From Voacanga thouarsii (lineage: Eukaryota > Streptophyta > Magnoliopsida > Gentianales > Apocynaceae): a stretch of 64,000 bases of DNA. The translations under genes and the position numbers were made by a program. Within the stretch, counting starts at the first letter, position 1. Each line of letters opens with the position of its first letter. The notes beneath the pieces are model-generated. The model was not told the DNA's origin. It searched no databases and was given only the letters and a program-made list of their open reading frames with translations. Positions 36,567-49,063 of the stretch are shown here, one piece after another. The stretch covers positions 755,512 to 819,511 of the forward strand of contig JANUWF010001720.1 of the NCBI GenBank assembly GCA_026120185.1, in the 5' to 3' direction.

Positions 36567-37605
36567 TAAAAGAACACATTGTACAATACAGACAATCGTG
36601 AACTTAAAATGGAAAACAAAAAATTCACTTCTACTTCACACAATAAAAACATTCATCAATACGTTAAATAATGAGGTAGTCGCTAAGGAATATTTACTCT
36701 AACAATAATATTAATCAAATTTCCTAATTGCATTATGGATAAATTATAAATTTATCAGGAGTTGGATGATTATGTAATGGACAAGGACAAAGTAGTTGTA
36801 CTAAATAAAGCAATCAGACAAATAAAGCACCTTTTTATACGAATCAGACAAAAAAATTTAAATCTTTTTCAATGTAAGTGGCCCCTGTGCCAACCTCTAT
36901 ACAACTTTTGGTTCTACTAAAAGCTATAAACTTCACATATTTGAGCCATTACAAATCCCAATCAAAATGGAAATTCAAACCAACCCAATGATAATTTAAA
37001 CACAAGTTGCTTACCGTATATTGAGTAGGGATCAACAAACTCGTGTTCCCTCCTAATTGTCCAATTTTTAGTATTGTTACTTGCCGTTTTTGTTCTTTTG
37101 GGTCAAGGGGATGCATACCACCTTCGTGGCTCATCTGTCTTGTGGAGGAGTCATCTCCGCTTCTCTCTTTCTTTTCTGATGAGGAGACTACTCTCTCAAT
37201 TTTCCTTTCTTTGTCATGTTCTAGCCATTGCAATGAGTGTGTACTTCAAAGTCCAGAGAAACCACAGTCATTCAAACCATACCCACAATCGTTAATGGCA
37301 ATTTCTTTGTTTGTTATAGGGAATCTCAATTTGCAAAGTATGAAGTTGAAGAGATGAGTGCAGAGTAGAGAGAAGTGACTGTTCAGACATCACTTGGAAA
37401 GACCATATGTATGGACGAAAATACCTTTTAGAAAAATCATGTGCAGGTTACATGGAGGGATTCCATCATAGGTTAACACCAAATTTGAATAGAAGGGCAA
37501 CCACTGATAATTTGTGTAGTTCAAGGATAAAATTTTATAGAAATAAAATTTAGGGACAAACAGCAGGTTTTTGTTAAGTTCAAGGGTAATTTGTGCCATA
37601 TACCC
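36567..37605 (-). other. MULE-1 5' terminal region
   Basis: Upstream of the transposase on the minus strand, ending in the TIR (about 37435-37605). A minus-strand frame at 36949-37233 (RKIERVVSSSEKKERSGD) is charged and possibly a leader ORF or captured exon; I cannot assign it. No other gene seen. Confidence 0.4.
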
Positions 37606-37614
37606 TATTTCACT
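37606..37614 (+). repeat. Right target-site duplication of MULE-1
   Basis: TATTTCACT, identical to 14617-14625. Confidence 0.88.
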
Positions 37615-37995
37615 TGATTAAGTGTAGATTTCATTAAACTTATTTAATTTTCATCTGATTAGGTCTTGTTAATTCAAATTGGATCTTAAAATGCATAACA
37701 TGGGCCTGAAGTCGGGGGAACTAATCTCACAAATATAAAGTCCAAGATCGATTTGAGGTTCTCATTATTTTCTATTCTCTCATGTGATATCCATTTGAAT
37801 TGTTATAATACGAATTTAAGTGTTTGAATTCCAGTATATGATTCTTATAATACTTAATATTTCGAAGCTTCTCTTTGGCGGGGTTTTGACCGACATGGGT
37901 CAAAACCCATTTTTCATGCATTAATAGGGGCGAAAATTGGGGTAACGGCACAGAGAGGGTACCTCGCGTTTCCTTTTGCCAACAGCCACATGGGC

Positions 37996-38075
37996 CGCTG
38001 ACAACCGGGCTGAAAAACTGAAGACCTCGCGTTCACAAACGCGAGGTCTTCAGCTTTTTAGCCCGGTTGTCAGCG
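37996..38075. repeat. Near-perfect 80-bp hairpin in the MULE-2 left end
   Basis: The left arm begins CGCTGACAACCGGGCT and ends CTGAAGACCTCGCGTT. The right arm is its reverse complement except at two inner positions. A loop of a few bases (CACAA) separates them. It contains two facing copies of the ACCTCGCGTT motif. Confidence 0.9.
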
Positions 38076-38659
38076 ACCGGACATGACCTTTTGACCGTTT
38101 TTTTCACTTTTAGCATGTGAGTTTTTTTACTGTTTCTTTCCTTTTTCCGACCGAATTTCACAAGCACACAGAGACCACTTTCTTTCGTCTATATATATAC
38201 ATATATTTCACAACGCCATTTGCCGCATATCCATTCTTCATTCTGTTTCTTCTCATTCCTCTCTATTCTCTGCTTTTGTTTTTTCCATTTCATTGGCACC
38301 GGTGAAAATTTTGCTGAGGGTGTGAAGAAATCAGTCGTTGCATGGGAGGGAGCCTGAGAAAGTATTCGCGGGAGCACGTATACATTGACGTATATTTTAC
38401 AGGTTTTTTTCTTTAAATATTATAATAAAAATATTGTTTGTTAAATTCTTGTGTGACTTATTTTTTTTATAATGATGTGATATATGTTGAATTATGTATT
38501 TATAATTAAATTGTGTAACTGAATTAGTTATTTAATTTAATTGTTTAAAATGTGTATAGACTATGTATTTTAATTATACTTTGTAAATATGTTTACTATA
38601 TATTGCGACATTTATAGTGTGTTAGATGAATAAGATAATTTTAAATTAAATAAAATATA

Positions 38660-39450
38660 CTAATTTTAATATGTCTATTTGAATAGTAATTATTTACATA
38701 TTTTTTCAGCATGAAAATTTACATATTATTTGAATAGTCTATTTAATATATTTTTTAATTACATTCGTATAGCATGAAAATTATTATTTACATATTTTTT
38801 TAGCTTGAAAATTTACATTTTTTAGCATGAAAATTAACATATCATTTGAATAGTCTATTTTATATATTTTTTAAATAAATTCGTATAGCATGAAAATTAT
38901 TATTTACATATTTTTTTAGCCTGAAAATTTACATATCATTTGAATAGTCCATTTAATATTTTTTTTAAATACATTCATATAGTATGAAAATTATTATTTA
39001 CATAATTTTTTTAGCATGAAAATTTACATATTTTTTTAGCATAAAAATTTACATATCATTTGAATAGTCTATTTAATATATATTTTTTAAATACATTCAT
39101 ATAGTATGAAAATTATTATTTACATATTTTTTTAGCATGAAAATTTACACATCATTTGAATATCTATTTAATATATTTTTAAAAATACATTCGTATAACA
39201 TAAAAATTATTATTTACATATTTTTTTAGCTTGAAAATTTACATATTTTTTTAGCATAAAAGTTACATATCATTTGAATAGTCTATTTAATATTTTTTTG
39301 ATAATACATTCATATAGCATGAAGATTATTATTTACATTTTTTTTAGCATGAAAATTTACATATCATTTGAATAGTTTACTTAATATTTTTTTCTATACA
39401 TTCGTATAGCATATAAATTATTATTTACATATTTTTTAGCTATTAACTTA
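38660..39450 (+). repeat. Minisatellite, about 8 units of 95-120 bp
   Basis: Repeated blocks of TTATTTACATATTTTTTTAG, CATGAAAATTTACATATCAT, TTGAATAGTCTATTTAATAT and ACATTCGTATAGCATGAAAA. The TTGAATAG phrase recurs near 38684, 38733, 38848, 38942, 39062, 39160, 39276 and 39370. Some units have an extra inner duplication (a second AGCATGAAAATTTACATAT). It lies between the MULE-2 left end and its transposase. Confidence 0.88.
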
Positions 39451-39788
39451 ATAAATATCCTTCATATTTTCTTTAATTTTTCATTTATCACTGAGATTTG
39501 CAAAGATTTTCTAGAATAAGAAAACCTTGAGCTTTGGGGAATTTGGGATTTTAAATTAAATATATATTAACTTCTTGAATAATTAATCTTAATTATCTTA
39601 GTAAGTTTTATAATATGTAATAATTAGTGTGGAATATATTAAATACTCATTTTTTGCATATATAAAATATATTAGTTATTTGAGATAGATTTGTACTGAT
39701 TATAATATATTGCTTCATATATTAATTCAAAGTTGTAACATGTTCTATTTTTTGAATAGAAAAATCCTACATCATTTATTTAGACACA

Positions 39789-42562
39789 ATGTCATTAGAA
39801 GAACCTATAAGACTACGATTATATTGGGATTGTGAAATTATGCACACCCCACAGGTGATTTTTTTAATGGTCCATATTGCAAGGAATTGATTGTTCGGAA
39901 TCGAGTTAGTTTTGGAGGTTTAGTCAACAAAATATGTGATATTCGAGGATTGGACACGTCTACTGTGAAGTTGCAAATCACAATGAGGGAGGACACCATT
40001 ATTGGTATTGGGACGAGGTCTACAACCACTGCTATAATAGATGACGATGATATGGAAAATTTGTGGTACTATGCATCTACCGTGAAGGGACAACTAATTA
40101 ATCTGCATGTTCAGCATGAGATCGTCCAGATTCCAAATGCAACAACAACAACTCTTCCTAAGCATAATATCTCAACTCCTATCACTGAATCGTTCACTGT
40201 ATTACTGAACTCAACTGTTCCTGTCAGCATGCCTAACTTCGATTTAAATTTTCCAGCAACTATAGCCAACGATCCTCCGCAAATTGGAAATGAGACTTTC
40301 CAATCACTTTTCAGTACATCAATTTTGGATACCCCAGTCGCTGGACCTAGCAATCAATACTTCATGTCGACTTCTACTGGGTTTGGTATGCCTTAACTTC
40401 ATGATCGGATTCAATCCGTTCAAGTACAGACGAGCCATCAATTACTTTCAACAGCTGAAATTGGTATTCCATTGGATGTAACTCCAGTTGATGATTGAGT
40501 ATCTCGAGAGCGTAATTGGGTAGGTACTCCGGAGGCGACTGTGGACGGGTTATGACCTATGTCAGACATTGATGGGCCTACCGCGGATGATTCACCCGAT
40601 GAGGACGAGGGGATGGCAATCTCGAAGAAGATATTCTCGGTCCTTCTGTATTGCAACAACCTACAAATAGATCATATGAACCAGCCCATTTGTATGATCC
40701 ACCATATTAAATCTATCTTGATCGGTTAGCTACTACACAAGAGATGGAAAACGAAGCTGATGGCATGGATCCAAGTCGGGGGATGGATTTATGGTCAGAA
40801 TCCAATAATGACTTAAGGATTGGCATGTGGTTCAGGGATAAGAATGAGTTGCTATGGGCTATTCGGTCGTGGTCTATTAGGCTTGGTCATGAGTTTATAG
40901 TGGTAGAAAGCAAGAGTTCATACTGGGTTGCCATGTGTAAAAATTCAACTTCACAGCATCCATGTTATTGGAAGATCCATGCACAGAAAAAGAAAGGCTG
41001 TGGTTTGTGACAAATTACTCGATGGCATGGAGAGCACATTTGTTTAGTGCGGATAGTCGACGGGAACCATCAAAACATGAGTGCGAAATTCATGGCGAAA
41101 CACATCATTTCAATGATTCACGATAATCCGGAGATAAAAGTCAGTGAAATAAATAGTCATGTTCACAATACATTGCACTTTACCTCGTCGTACAGGAAAG
41201 GATGGAATGCACGCAGGCACGCTATTGAGATGATCTATGGGGATTAGCCTTCTTCGTTCGCATAGCTATCACGGTATATGCAAGCCTTACATGATGCGAA
41301 TCCTGGTACCATCATGGTGTGGCACTTCTTGCCTATGGACAGTAATGGAGCCAAGACTTTTGGATATGTTTTATGGGCATTTGGACCCTGTATTGATGCA
41401 TTTGTTCACATGAAACCGCTGGTCAGCATTGACGGCACATTTTTTAGGGGTATATACAAGGGAAAACTTTTAACAGCAGTGGGTCAAGATGACAATAACC
41501 ATATATTGCCCCTAGCATTTGCAGTCGTTGACGAATAAACTAATGACAGTTGGGGATGGTTTTTGTCCTTACTAAGAGAACATGTGTTAAAGGATTGAAA
41601 AGTTTGTTTAATATCTAACAGACACATTGGGATTGTAAATGCAGTTCATCAACTACCCCTCTGGCAGTGCATAGATTTTGTCTTAGACATGTTCGGAGTA
41701 ACTACAATAGTAAGTTCAAAACGCATGAGTTAAAGAAGTTGATGTACGCAACTGGGGATCGAAACAAAAAGAGAATTTTTGAAGATTATGGAAAAAATTA
41801 ATTTGTTAAGCCCCCAAGCAAAGGCATGGTTGGATTTGATTCTGAAAGAGCAATGGACTCTTGCTTATGATGGTGGACATCGGTGGGGCAACATGACAAC
41901 CAATTTGGCAGAATCTTTTAACAGTGTCGTCAAAGGGATACGTACCCTACCCATCAAGGTGATTGTAGAGTCTTCGTTCAAAAAAATAGTCAAATATTTC
42001 AACGACCATAGGCAGGAGGCTAATCATAGGAGATATCACTTTCCTTCTAGGATATGAGCCAAATTTGTGAAAAATGAGACAAAAGGTAGAACACACCGTG
42101 TATTGACTTTTAATCGGGATCGCGGTATTTTTAATATTGTGTCACCACATCGTGAGCATGGAAAGTGAAATAATTCATATGAGGTGGATATTGGGGCTAG
42201 GAAGTGCAACTGTTGCAAATGGAAAATATATGGAATACCTTGTTCGCACGCATTTGCTAGCATGTCAACAATTGGGACTGAATCCTAGGGATTTAGTGTC
42301 ATTAGAAAACACGACACTATCCTATAAAATGACTTATACAGCACAGTTCATACCCATTCCGCACGAAGATTATTGGCGTAATCCTGGCTTTAACGTGGCA
42401 CCATTTGCTCACCGATTCAAGAACCGTCAGAAAGGCAGATTACAGACGGTGCGTATTCGGAATGAGATGGACAAACACAATCCTGATTCACCACCTCGTT
42501 GCGGCTTATGTCATCACAATGGACACAATAGGAGAAATTGCACTCATGGTGCTGTAGAATGA
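39789..42562 (+). pseudogene. MULE-2 transposase (MuDR type), broken
   Basis: ATG at 39789 opens MSLEEPIRLRLYWDCE. After a frame change the N-terminal domain reads RNRVSFGGLVNKICDIRGLD to 40396. A DBD_Tnp_Mut-like domain follows (DLRIGMWFRDKNELLWAIRS, 40744-41010, then HVHNTLHFTSSYRKGW). The catalytic region includes KPLVSIDGTFFRGIYKGKLL and NNHILPLAFAVVDE near 41410-41538, then NLAESFNSVVKGIRTLPI at about 41905-41960. A SWIM finger (KCNCCKWKIYGIPCSHAFA, about 42213-42270 in one frame) and a C-terminal zinc knuckle (RCGLCHHNGHNRRNC) end it at 42562. Stops at 41008, 41245 and 41536, among others, kill it. Domain order and motifs are standard for plant MuDR proteins. Confidence 0.9.
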
Positions 42563-42782
42563 ACAAATCATGGATTAGATCTGTATCATGTTAGCTAAAT
42601 TCATTTAGATACAATGTTTATCTGTTACCTAAATTCATTTAGATATAATGTTTATTTGTGATTCGAATTATTTATCTTTAATTTTGTGTTTAAATTTTCT
42701 TTCTGCATTTAATTGGTATGTTGATTGTATATCATTAAATTATTTTTAACTTCTATATATCGGTTCTATTAATTAGGACAAA

Positions 42783-45040
42783 ATGTATGAGCCTACTTCT
42801 CACGAAGTGGATCCTGGTCCTATTATATCGGACGTATTGAGATTGCAGCACAAACACAAGTCATTACATATTGGGTGGGACAGCTATACAGTGATGTTAT
42901 TACTGTAAAGAGGAATGATAGTATATTTTTGGAAGCTCGACCATTCGATCACCGTATTGAGTAGCTCATGGACATGGCCGGTTTTTGCGGACTGCGCCGT
43001 TTATGTTATATGAGGATCGATCATCCACTAATTACAGCATTAGTGGAAAGATGGTGGCAGGAGATGCATACATTTCACTTTACAGTTGGAGAAGTTGCTA
43101 TCACCTTACAGGACATAGAGGTTCTCTTTGGATTACGTGTAGATGGTGATTCAATCTGTAACAGTCGGTTCGTACATATACCTTTAGAGTTGATTGACAT
43201 GTGCGACGAATTATTAGAATTTCAACCGACTCCGACAGAGCTAGATGGATATAGATTGAAGATCATTTCACTCGAAAGAGCCTTGAGTCAACCACTACCT
43301 ACAGATGCGACGCCAAAAATGATAGGCCAGCATACACGTTGTCGTATTATGCAGCTCATTGGCGGCTTTATGTTCTCAGACAAGTCTGGCAACAAAGTAC
43401 ATCTGCGCTTCTTAAAATACATTCGTGATTTGGAGGTATTTGGCACCCTTAGTTGGGGAAGTGCAATATTGGCTCATCTGTATCGTTGTTTGTGCAATGC
43501 TACATCCTACAAAGCACACACTATCAGTGGCCCATTATTATTGGTTCAGGTATGAAACACACATTTTTTTAAAAGAAAAATATTATTAGTATTTTAAAAA
43601 TATAATAGATATTTATTTTTCCTAAGCATTCGTTATTAATGTTGAAATAGTTGTGGGCTTGGGAGCATATCCCTACTATCAGACCTCTAGAGTTCATCCA
43701 GTTGGGGATGTTGACCCACAGGCCCCGAGAGGATCAGCATGAGAGAGACCATTAGAGCTTTCCCACACCCCGACACATGTGCTTCTTATTTATAGGGATC
43801 AGTTGGATAAGATGCAACATAATCATGAAAGTATTACTTTAACCACTTTGCTTTCAACACTAATTACAAGTTCGTTATTTATTATTAATACTGACAGTTT
43901 ACGTTTATGCAGTTTATCTGGCAGCCTTATGATGAGCACATGTTGGCTACCTTACCCCCGTATTACACTCATGGATGACGGATCTGGGCGTCTATCACAT
44001 CCCTAATTTGTTGGGAAACAATAGAAGTGCATTGCCTAGATAGAGTCATGCGATAGTTTGGATTGGTGCAGATAATACCTGTTGCAGTTGACACCGGTGA
44101 CAATTTGCATACCCGTGACATGCGAACTACTGGTGCAGGGTGGTTCGAGATTGATTCAATACATCACGCAATGTGGGTTGATAGGCATTCAACATTAATG
44201 GTTGGACAATTCAGTTACAATCAGAATATAGTTTCGTCTGATTATACAACATGGTATTGGACTCATACTAGGCGACTGATTGGTAATCCGACTATAACGC
44301 AACCTAATCATTCGGGCTACCAATTGAGCAGTGGGGCAACATAAATATTGGTATGTAATTTTTTTTACATATTATTAAAAAATATAAAATTTACATTCAA
44401 ATAATTTATTAACATTTTGAAATATATATAGGCTGATTCGATGCATCAGATATTGTACCTTGACAATGAAGGATATCAAAATGCGAATGCTGTGAGTAGA
44501 CGAGTGTTTGCATCAATAACGGATCTCACCACTCGGTCCTTGATCGCCATTGGTGAGGCAAGTCGTTTGAACCACCCATTCTACGAGCCAGCCGGACGGA
44601 GCTACACTCGCGATCCGATACCTCCGATCCCGCAAGAAGTCAATCACGAATACCACCAGTGCGGAGAGGGGGTAGACGGGCACGCAGACGTGCTGTACCT
44701 GATATTCCTGTACAGGATCACTACTCACCAATGCACGGCGAAGAATACAATTATGAACATGGTGATCCTGCAGCAGTTGAAGATAGACAAACTGATTTTA
44801 TTACTCCGCAACACCTAATCTTCGATACTAGATACCTATCTTCGACTGATGATTTTGTTCGTCGGCTCATCGACTCGACGGTCTCAGATACCGCACAGGC
44901 ATTCTATAGATATTCTCGGCCCATCCCACCGTTATAAGGAGCAAGATGCATTACAGCCAGAAGAACCACCCGAAGAACAACAGCAAGAATAGCCTCGGAG
45001 ACGAGTTCAACCTCCAAGGAACCGTCGAGGATTTCATTGT
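42783..45040 (+). pseudogene. Plant mobile domain (PMD/MAIN-like) gene in MULE-2
   Basis: A spliced gene parallel to the transposase. Its ATG at 42783 begins MYEPTSHEVDPGPIIS. The PMD core follows from 42968: MDMAGFCGLRRLCYMRIDHP, ALVERWWQEMHTFHFTVGE, AITLQDIEVLFGLRVDGD. An intron with GTATGA donor runs from about 43550 to 43651; the next exon begins LWAWEHIPTIRPLEF. Another exon from about 43911 has WQPYDEHMLATLPPYY and later RDMRTTGAGWFEID. The C-terminal exon from about 44432 is frameshifted and ends in an Arg/Pro-rich tail (RRRVQPPRNRRGFHCG). PMD proteins are related to MAIN/MAIL host proteins and occur as second genes in some MULEs. Stops and frameshifts near 42900 and 44660 make this copy non-functional. 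Confidence 0.85.
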
Positions 45041-46590
45041 GGGACTAGTTTTCATCCTTTTTTTTAGATTATTTCATATGTAATAAAGTTTATTGTTTAT
45101 TGTTTGTATTGCATTTTAAAGTTCATGTCTTCCCAATTATGCATGATAACAAATACCAGCCAATAGTAAAATATATATATAAAGCCATAAAAGATTTGGA
45201 GACAGTGTTAAAAACTCAACTCAGCTAATATTAAAATATATATGCTAATAAATTCCTAAATACCAAACACCTCAAATAAGATAATTAAATGTGAATGAAA
45301 TTATGAATTACATTTTATTAACATTCATATTTACATTCAAATTTAAATTCAAAATAACATTAATAAAATATTGTTATCCAATTTTCTATATAATCTATAT
45401 TTAAAAATTATAAAGAGAACAATAAGTTCGATTTAGTTAAATATTTAAAATATTGTTAATTCAATATTTCAATTAAATAAAATATCCTTAAAATTTATAG
45501 TTAAATTAAATATAAATTTATAAATATTATCGTTATTTAATATTTAAATATAAATATTTTTAATTTAAATTCAATATTTTTAGTTACAATATTGTTATTC
45601 AAATTAATCCAATAATTTAAAGTTAAAATTAAATATTTAAAAATATCATTAAACATGCTAAAATATTAAATTTATATATAATTTTGTGTTATTTAAAAAA
45701 TATTAATTCCTTTTAATAAAAATTTGGAACTTCATAAAAAATGAGAAGAAAAAGTCACAAAATGATAAAATGCATAATAGAAGAAAAAAGAAATTTCAAA
45801 AAAAAAAAAGAGAGACCTCGTGAAAAGCTAGTGCATCTATGCTATATAATTTATATTTAAAAATTATATAAGTTCGATTTATTTTGGCCATTTAATAAAA
45901 ATAATAATATAATTTTAAAGATAAATATAGTATAAATTTTTTAAATGATTTTTTCAAAACTGTAACATTTCACACATTATTCGAATTTAGTTAAATTATA
46001 AATTTTTTGAATTATGAAATGTAAGGGGATTATGAAATTTAGATTTAAATTTAAATACTATTTAAATAGTTGACACTATAATTTTAGTGTATTTAGATAG
46101 TTGAGAATTTATATTTTTATAATTTTCTTCAATAGTTAAATATTATAAATTAACTATTTAAATTTATTCAGTATATAAATTAGCCAAATATTTAATGGTA
46201 TTTAATAGAAATATTAAAATTAAAATATCAAAATTAAAATATTTAAATTAAAAATATTTATTTAAATATTTAAATTAACTATAAATTAATTCAATTTTAA
46301 ATTAAAAACAAAATTTTATTTCAAATTTTAATATAAATAAAATTAACTGTAAAAAATAATTATTTTTCAACATCATTATAAATAAAATTAATTGTGATAA
46401 AAATATGTATATTAAATGTTATGGTCAAATTTAAATTAATAAATTTCAATTGTGTATTATTTAAATTTATATATAATTTTGTGTTATTTAAAAAAGTATG
46501 AATTCCTTCTAATAAAAATTTAGAACTTCATAAAAAATAGAACAAAAACTCATGAAATAAAAGAAATTAAAAAAAACAAAACTAGTATTA
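45041..46590. other. AT-rich spacer in MULE-2
   Basis: No gene. Low complexity, rich in AATTTAAATATTT-type words; a poly-A run near 45798-45808. Confidence 0.6.
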
Positions 46591-46901
46591 GCAAACGCGA
46601 GGTCGAAAAAAGGTCAAATGGTCAAGTTCGGTCACTGACAAGCTGAAGTTGAAAAGTCTGAAGACCTCGCGTTTCACAAACGCTCACTTTTCAACCCAAA
46701 CGCGAGGTCTTCAGCTTTTCAGCCCGATTGTCAGCTGCCCATGTGGCTGCTGGCAAAAGGCAACCTCGTGTTTTCGAAACGCGAGGTACCAATGTACCTC
46801 GCTTTCGAAAATGTGAGGTACCCTCTCTGCGCCATTATCCCAATTTCTGCCTCCATTAATGTGTGAAAAATGGATTTTGACCCATTTCGGTCAAAAGCCC
46901 C
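46591..46901. repeat. MULE-2 right end: repeated ACCTCGCGTT motifs and hairpins
   Basis: Seven copies of ACCTCGCGTT, its complement AACGCGAGGT or one- to two-base variants lie at 46594, 46664, 46699, 46763, 46778, 46796 and 46810. They are arranged so that neighbouring copies face each other and form hairpins, including ACCTCGTGTTTTCGAAACGC followed by GAGGT. The left end has three more, at 37961, 38024 and 38038. These are candidate transposase-binding sites. Confidence 0.88.
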
Positions 46902-46909
46902 TCTTGGCT

Positions 46910-47997
46910 GAGAAATCTAATTTATGTTTTGATATTCCAATTGAGAAGTCGAGGATCATGTTTCTTAAAGTTTTGGTCAACTTTAATAACTTGAGGTAGT
47001 TTAATGTTAATTCATAATACGTAAGTATAAAATTCTTAAATTTTCATTGTAAATGTGCATATTTATAATCCGGGATAGAATTAAAAATTTAGAATCATGA
47101 AGATAAATTATATAAAAAAATATATTAATTTAAAAAATTTTAGGGGATCAACGATAAAATTGAAAGTGAATTTTTTTAGAAAAATTAATTTTATTAAGGT
47201 AAAAAAAGATAAGATTTTTAAAAGTTTTGGGGACGGGCACCACCCGCTATCTCCCTCTATCTCCGCCTATGTTCATAATGAAGTTTTGTTTTTAATTACA
47301 TTAAACATAATGAATAATTAGCCAAAAATTATAAATAACAATAAAATAAATTTAATATTTATATATAAGTTAACATCAGGACGAGCATGCATGGGAAGTG
47401 CCTTCAATTCAAAGCTTGGTCCAAATATGTTCCCCACCTAATATTTAGGCCGAGCTCCCTTTACCCAAGCTCACTTTAAGACTCAACCCAATTTATAATT
47501 GACTCTCATTCGAGGCGAATCAGATATATGTCTCCTTCTTATAAATCACCATGGTAAAAATTGATATGTGTGAACTACTACTACTAATAATAATAATAAT
47601 AATTTTTATGTATTTTACAAAGTATTTTTGTATACTTATACATATAATTTATGAACACATTTTTTTCTCTAATAATTTTATTCATTCAAATAAAAATAAA
47701 TTATACAAAGAGATCACTAGATTTATAATAACAGAAAAGATATCACACTCCAAAACCCGCAATAGACTCAATATAATATAGAAAAAAAATATAACAAACA
47801 TATAACAATTATTGTCCTAACCTTCTTATCATTATCGAGTAATAATTTCCTTTTCAATTAAATAATAATGCACAAAATTGTTTAAATAAAATAAAATTAA
47901 AATCATAAAACAATTATAAAATATAAAAATTAAAATCATAAAATAATTATAAAATATAAAAATTAAAATCATAAAAAATTATAAAATATAATTGTTT

Positions 47998-48057
<60 letters not shown>

Positions 48058-48160
48058 CTTTTCGTTGTTTTATATGATGGATTAATATTTTACACTTTTA
48101 TAGTCAATTTTTATTTTACATACTAAAATTGTAAATATACAAAGTGCGCTATCTTAGTTG
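46910..48160. other. Spacer with three repeat patches
   Basis: No gene. 47075-47265 is a copy of the dispersed repeat also at 13203-13400 and 52928-53060. 47892-47990 has three tandem copies of a unit of about 35 bp containing AATTAAAATCATAAAA. 48000-48055 is an (ATA)n run. Confidence 0.6.
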
Positions 48161-48169
48161 ATAAAAATA

Positions 48170-49063
48170 AGATATATTACAATTTATCCCTATTAAGTTA
48201 GGAATAGTGACACTTTAATATCACAAGTTGAAAAAAAAAACGTAAAGGTGGATTGACTATTTATCAATAACGATATTAACTAACGAAAGTTACTTTTATA
48301 ATAAAATATTTATTTTACCCATATTAATTATAAGATGCTCATAATAACCCTTTAGTGAAGAAAATTTAACACATGAAATATTTATGGACCTATAATACAT
48401 TTTTTATAACTTTTGATATTAAAGTAACATTATCTTAATTTAATAAGATAAAATAAAAAAACACATAAATTAAAATTTTAATTAATTTTATAAAATTAGA
48501 CATATCATATATAATTTTACCAATACTTAAATACGATACTAATTCAGGTATAACATGCCTAAAATAAAAATAACGAAATTGTACCAATATTTTCCCTAGA
48601 AATATGATAATTTTTTTGGTGACTTTGCCATTTTTTAAAGGAAAATATTAGTACATATTTGTGATTTTATTTTTATATTATATTTGAATTTGCATCGTAT
48701 TTAGATGGTGAAAAAGTTGTATATTATATGTTTAATTTTAGAAAGTTGATTGAAACTTTAATTTTATGTGTTTGTTGTATTTTATCCTATTAAATTATGA
48801 TAATGGCACTTTAATATCAAAAGTTATAAAAAAAACACTCTTAGTCTACAAAATACTTCATGTACCAAGTTTCCTCCATTAAAGGATTATTTTGAATATC
48901 TTATAATTAATATAAGTAAAATAAATTGTTTATTTTAAAAATAATTTTTGCTAGTTAATATCGTCGTTGATTAATGGTCAATGAATTTCTAATGCTTTTT
49001 TACCACTTGTAATATTAAAGTATTATTATTCTCAACTTAATAAAGATAAATTGTAATAAACCC
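48170..49063. mobile_element. Mutator-type foldback element (near-palindrome)
   Basis: About 440 bp at the left (for example ATTACAATTTATCCCTATTA, then TTTTATAACTTTTGATATTA) are the imperfect reverse complement of the right half, with only a short centre near 48625-48640. Flanks are ATAAAAATA (48161-48169) and ATAAAAATG (49064-49072), a 9-bp duplication with one mismatch, pointing to Mutator-type transposition. No coding sequence. Confidence 0.75.

Larger units (their letters stand above)
14626..37605 (-). mobile_element. MULE-1: Mutator-like element, 23 kb with nested insertions
   Basis: Left end GTGTAAATGGCACAAATACG and reverse complement of the right end GGGTATATGGCACAAATTAC align and stay alignable for about 170 bp (shared TTTGTCC(C)TAAATTTTATTT, GCACATGATTTTTCTAAA-type blocks). 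Both flanks carry TATTTCACT (14617-14625 and 37606-37614), a perfect 9-bp TSD, the Mutator hallmark. The transposase gene lies on the minus strand from about 36566 to 16150. Removing the CACTA insertion (14.4 kb) and the LTR (1.8 kb) leaves about 6.7 kb, a normal autonomous MULE size. The transposase is broken by stops and insertions. Confidence 0.88.
37880..46901 (+). mobile_element. MULE-2: Mutator-like element with transposase and PMD gene
   Basis: Left end GGGGTTTTGACCGACATGGG and the reverse complement of the right end, GGGGCTTTTGACCGAAATGG, align and continue through CCATTTTTCA(T/C)(G/A)CATTAAT and GAGAGGGTACCTC into repeat-rich termini. About 170 bp on the left and over 250 bp on the right are inverted homologues. 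The flanks CTCTTTGGC (37871-37879) and CTCTTGGCT (46901-46909, sharing one base with the terminus) look like a decayed 9-bp TSD. Two plus-strand genes lie inside: a transposase (39789-42562) and a plant-mobile-domain gene (42783-45040). Both have stops. It begins only about 265 bp after MULE-1 ends. Confidence 0.82.

Noticed and set aside
40111..40353. Minus-strand frame over the MULE-2 N-terminal region
   Set aside because: Shadow of the plus-strand transposase N-terminal domain.
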